Source: an uncultured Clostridia bacterium (GTDB lineage Bacteria > Bacillota > Clostridia > Christensenellales > UBA1242). Taken from it: 22,390 nt of DNA. Location of the stretch: assembly GCA_934746185.1 (NCBI GenBank), contig CAKVEY010000007.1:1-22390 (forward strand). The letters run 5' to 3'. The translations under genes were made by a program, and so were the position numbers. Below the pieces are notes generated by a model. That model saw only the letters and a list, made by a program, of their open reading frames with translations, was not told where the DNA came from and did not search any database. The first letter of the stretch is position 1. Every line of letters begins with the position of its first letter. This document shows positions 21,077 through 22,390 of the stretch, one piece after another.

Positions 21077-22390
21077 ATGGAATTTGGGCTTTATGAACAA
21101 ATTATTAATAAGGCATTATCCAGTATTGATGAAGAATCAATACAAGTTGAAAAAAATAAAATAGATAAAGAAAAAGCACCCCAAATATTATCTAAATATT
21201 TTTCTTCTGTTTTGGAAAGCGGACTAAAAGATTTAAAGGATTCTAATTGTTCGGTAGAAGAACAATTAGAATTTTGTAATTACTTAATCTCTCAGATTGA
21301 AGATAAAACTAATGATAAATTTTACGACACTCAAAAGATTAATAGCGATGGAGAAATATTGTATTCATTGGTTAATAAACAGAACAACGTTGCAGCAGTT
21401 AAAACAACATATCCAACTCGCCCATACTATTCAATCTCTGAACCATTTATTTTTACTGGGGCAAATACAGATGCACAGTTTTTAAGCGAGTTGAAAAAAG
21501 AAATTGAAAGTTCAGATGAAATAGACTTTATTGTTTCTTTTATAAAATGGAGTGGTATTGTTAGAATGTTTGACAATTTGAAAACATTTACTGACAATGG
21601 TGGTAAACTTAGAATAGTTACAACTACTTACACCGGAAGTACTGATGCTAAAGCAATTGAAAAATTAGCAGAACTAAATAACACTGAAATAAAAATCTCG
21701 TATAACACCAAATTCACTAGGCTTCATGCTAAAAGTTATGTTTTTAAAAGAAGAACTGGTTTTTCAACAGCGTATGTGGGTTCTTCAAATATTTCAAGTG
21801 CGGCTTTAACAAGTGGCACAGAATGGAACGTGAAAGTTACTGAACATGAAATGAAAGATGTTTTTGATAAAATATGTGGAACATTTGAAGTATATTGGCA
21901 TAATGAAGAATTTGAAACATTTACAATAAAAGACCAATTAAAGCTAAGACAAGCACTAAATGGAGAAAAATATCCAAGGAAAAATGAAAATAATCCTTAT
22001 GTTGTAGACATTATTCCCCATCCTTATCAAGAACGCGTTTTAGAAAAATTAAAAGTTGAAAGAGAAAATTTTGGAAATTGCAAAAATTTAGTTGTGGCAG
22101 CTACTGGAACCGGGAAAACAATAATTTCAGCATTAGATTTTAAACGTTTCTTGGCAGAACATAAAAATCAAAAAGTTAACTTCTTGTTTGTTGCCCATAG
22201 AAAAGAGATACTTGAACAATCAATTAAAAAATTTAGATCAGTATTGAAAGATCATAATTTTGGGAATTTGATGGTAGATGGAATAATTCCTCCTAGTTTT
22301 GATAATTTATTTGTTTCAATTCAAACTTTTAATTCGAAAAAATTGTATGAAAGTGTTTCTTCGGATTTTTATGATTATATTGTAGTTGAC
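21077..22390 (+). CDS. Phospholipase-D-like nuclease / superfamily 2 helicase fusion, partial
   Basis: The first 438 codons of a gene that runs off the right edge. The ATG (21077) has AAGGAG upstream, 40 bp after hsdR, with no terminator between. Residues about 130-270 form a PLD-type nuclease domain: H217-A-K219 followed by V-G-S-S-N (234-238). The Asp of the classical HKD motif is not at its normal place, as is common in this helicase-linked group. A helicase domain follows: P-H-P-Y-Q-E-R-V-L (Q motif region), Walker A A-T-G-T-G-K-T (342-348), V-A-H-R-K-E-I-L (motif Ia), and the final Y-I-V-V-D, the start of the DExH box. Such proteins often end in a DUF3427 domain, not visible here. Probable DNA-targeting defence protein next to the type I system. 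Confidence 0.85.
   Translation, partial: MEFGLYEQIINKALSSIDEESIQVEKNKIDKEKAPQILSKYFSSVLESGLKDLKDSNCSVEEQLEFCNYLISQIEDKTNDKFYDTQKINSDGEILYSLVNKQNNVAAVKTTYPTRPYYSISEPFIFTGANTDAQFLSELKKEIESSDEIDFIVSFIKWSGIVRMFDNLKTFTDNGGKLRIVTTTYTGSTDAKAIEKLAELNNTEIKISYNTKFTRLHAKSYVFKRRTGFSTAYVGSSNISSAALTSGTEWNVKVTEHEMKDVFDKICGTFEVYWHNEEFETFTIKDQLKLRQALNGEKYPRKNENNPYVVDIIPHPYQERVLEKLKVERENFGNCKNLVVAATGTGKTIISALDFKRFLAEHKNQKVNFLFVAHRKEILEQSIKKFRSVLKDHNFGNLMVDGIIPPSFDNLFVSIQTFNSKKLYESVSSDFYDYIVVD

Noticed and set aside
21297..21485. 62-codon plus-strand ORF within the PLD-helicase gene
   Set aside because: It lies in another frame of a clear coding region with PLD and helicase motifs and has no ribosome site.

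Overview
The window looks like a chromosomal segment of a low-GC Gram-positive-type bacterium (Bacilli/Clostridia or a deep Firmicutes/Mollicutes-like gut lineage). This rests on very AT-rich intergenic DNA, near-consensus sigma-A promoters (TTGACA-N17-TATAAT type), strong AGGAGG-like ribosome sites, U-tailed hairpin terminators and the gene content. TGA is used as a stop (end of hsdR), so the code is standard, unlike Mycoplasma. GC and codon statistics were not computed, and no database search was possible.

Left part (1-5909). A leftward cluster of six small genes of unknown function (two membrane-anchored, one running off the edge) faces a rightward gene for a membrane-anchored metzincin-like zinc protease. 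The divergent region holds two related palindromes that could be operators, and the protease promoter lies so close to its ATG that the mRNA should be leaderless. A compact predicted small RNA with its own promoter and terminator sits inside the leftward cluster. Then come a small orphan gene, a 3' gene remnant, an exosporium/BclA-like collagen-repeat surface protein and a small two-helix membrane protein.

Middle (6000-12710). yjjX (ITP/XTP phosphatase) has a long, potentially structured leader. It is followed by tRNA-Ser(GCU) with its own promoter and terminator. Next is the most unusual part of the window: a tight five-gene operon (7364-12685) of an AsnRS/asparagine-synthetase-like class II catalytic core without an anticodon-binding domain, an MccF/LD-carboxypeptidase-like S66 peptidase with an intact Ser-Glu-His triad, a SAM-dependent methyltransferase, a ProRS without the usual large editing insert, and a HisRS/HisZ-like protein whose motif-3 arginine appears to be missing. 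Three synthetase paralogues with a microcin-C-immunity-type hydrolase and a methyltransferase suggest an undescribed pathway that makes, modifies or resists an aminoacyl-adenylate-like or aminoacyl-tRNA-derived compound. That function is inference; the family assignments are firm.

Right part (12711-22390). A 660-bp gene-free stretch with C-rich patches and several inverted repeats separates the operon from a defence island: an autoregulated-looking XRE repressor, hsdM, hsdS, an unknown five-helix membrane protein translationally coupled to hsdR, hsdR, and the first 438 codons of a phospholipase-D-nuclease/superfamily-2 helicase fusion that continues past the edge. The genes are closely spaced or overlap and should be co-transcribed.
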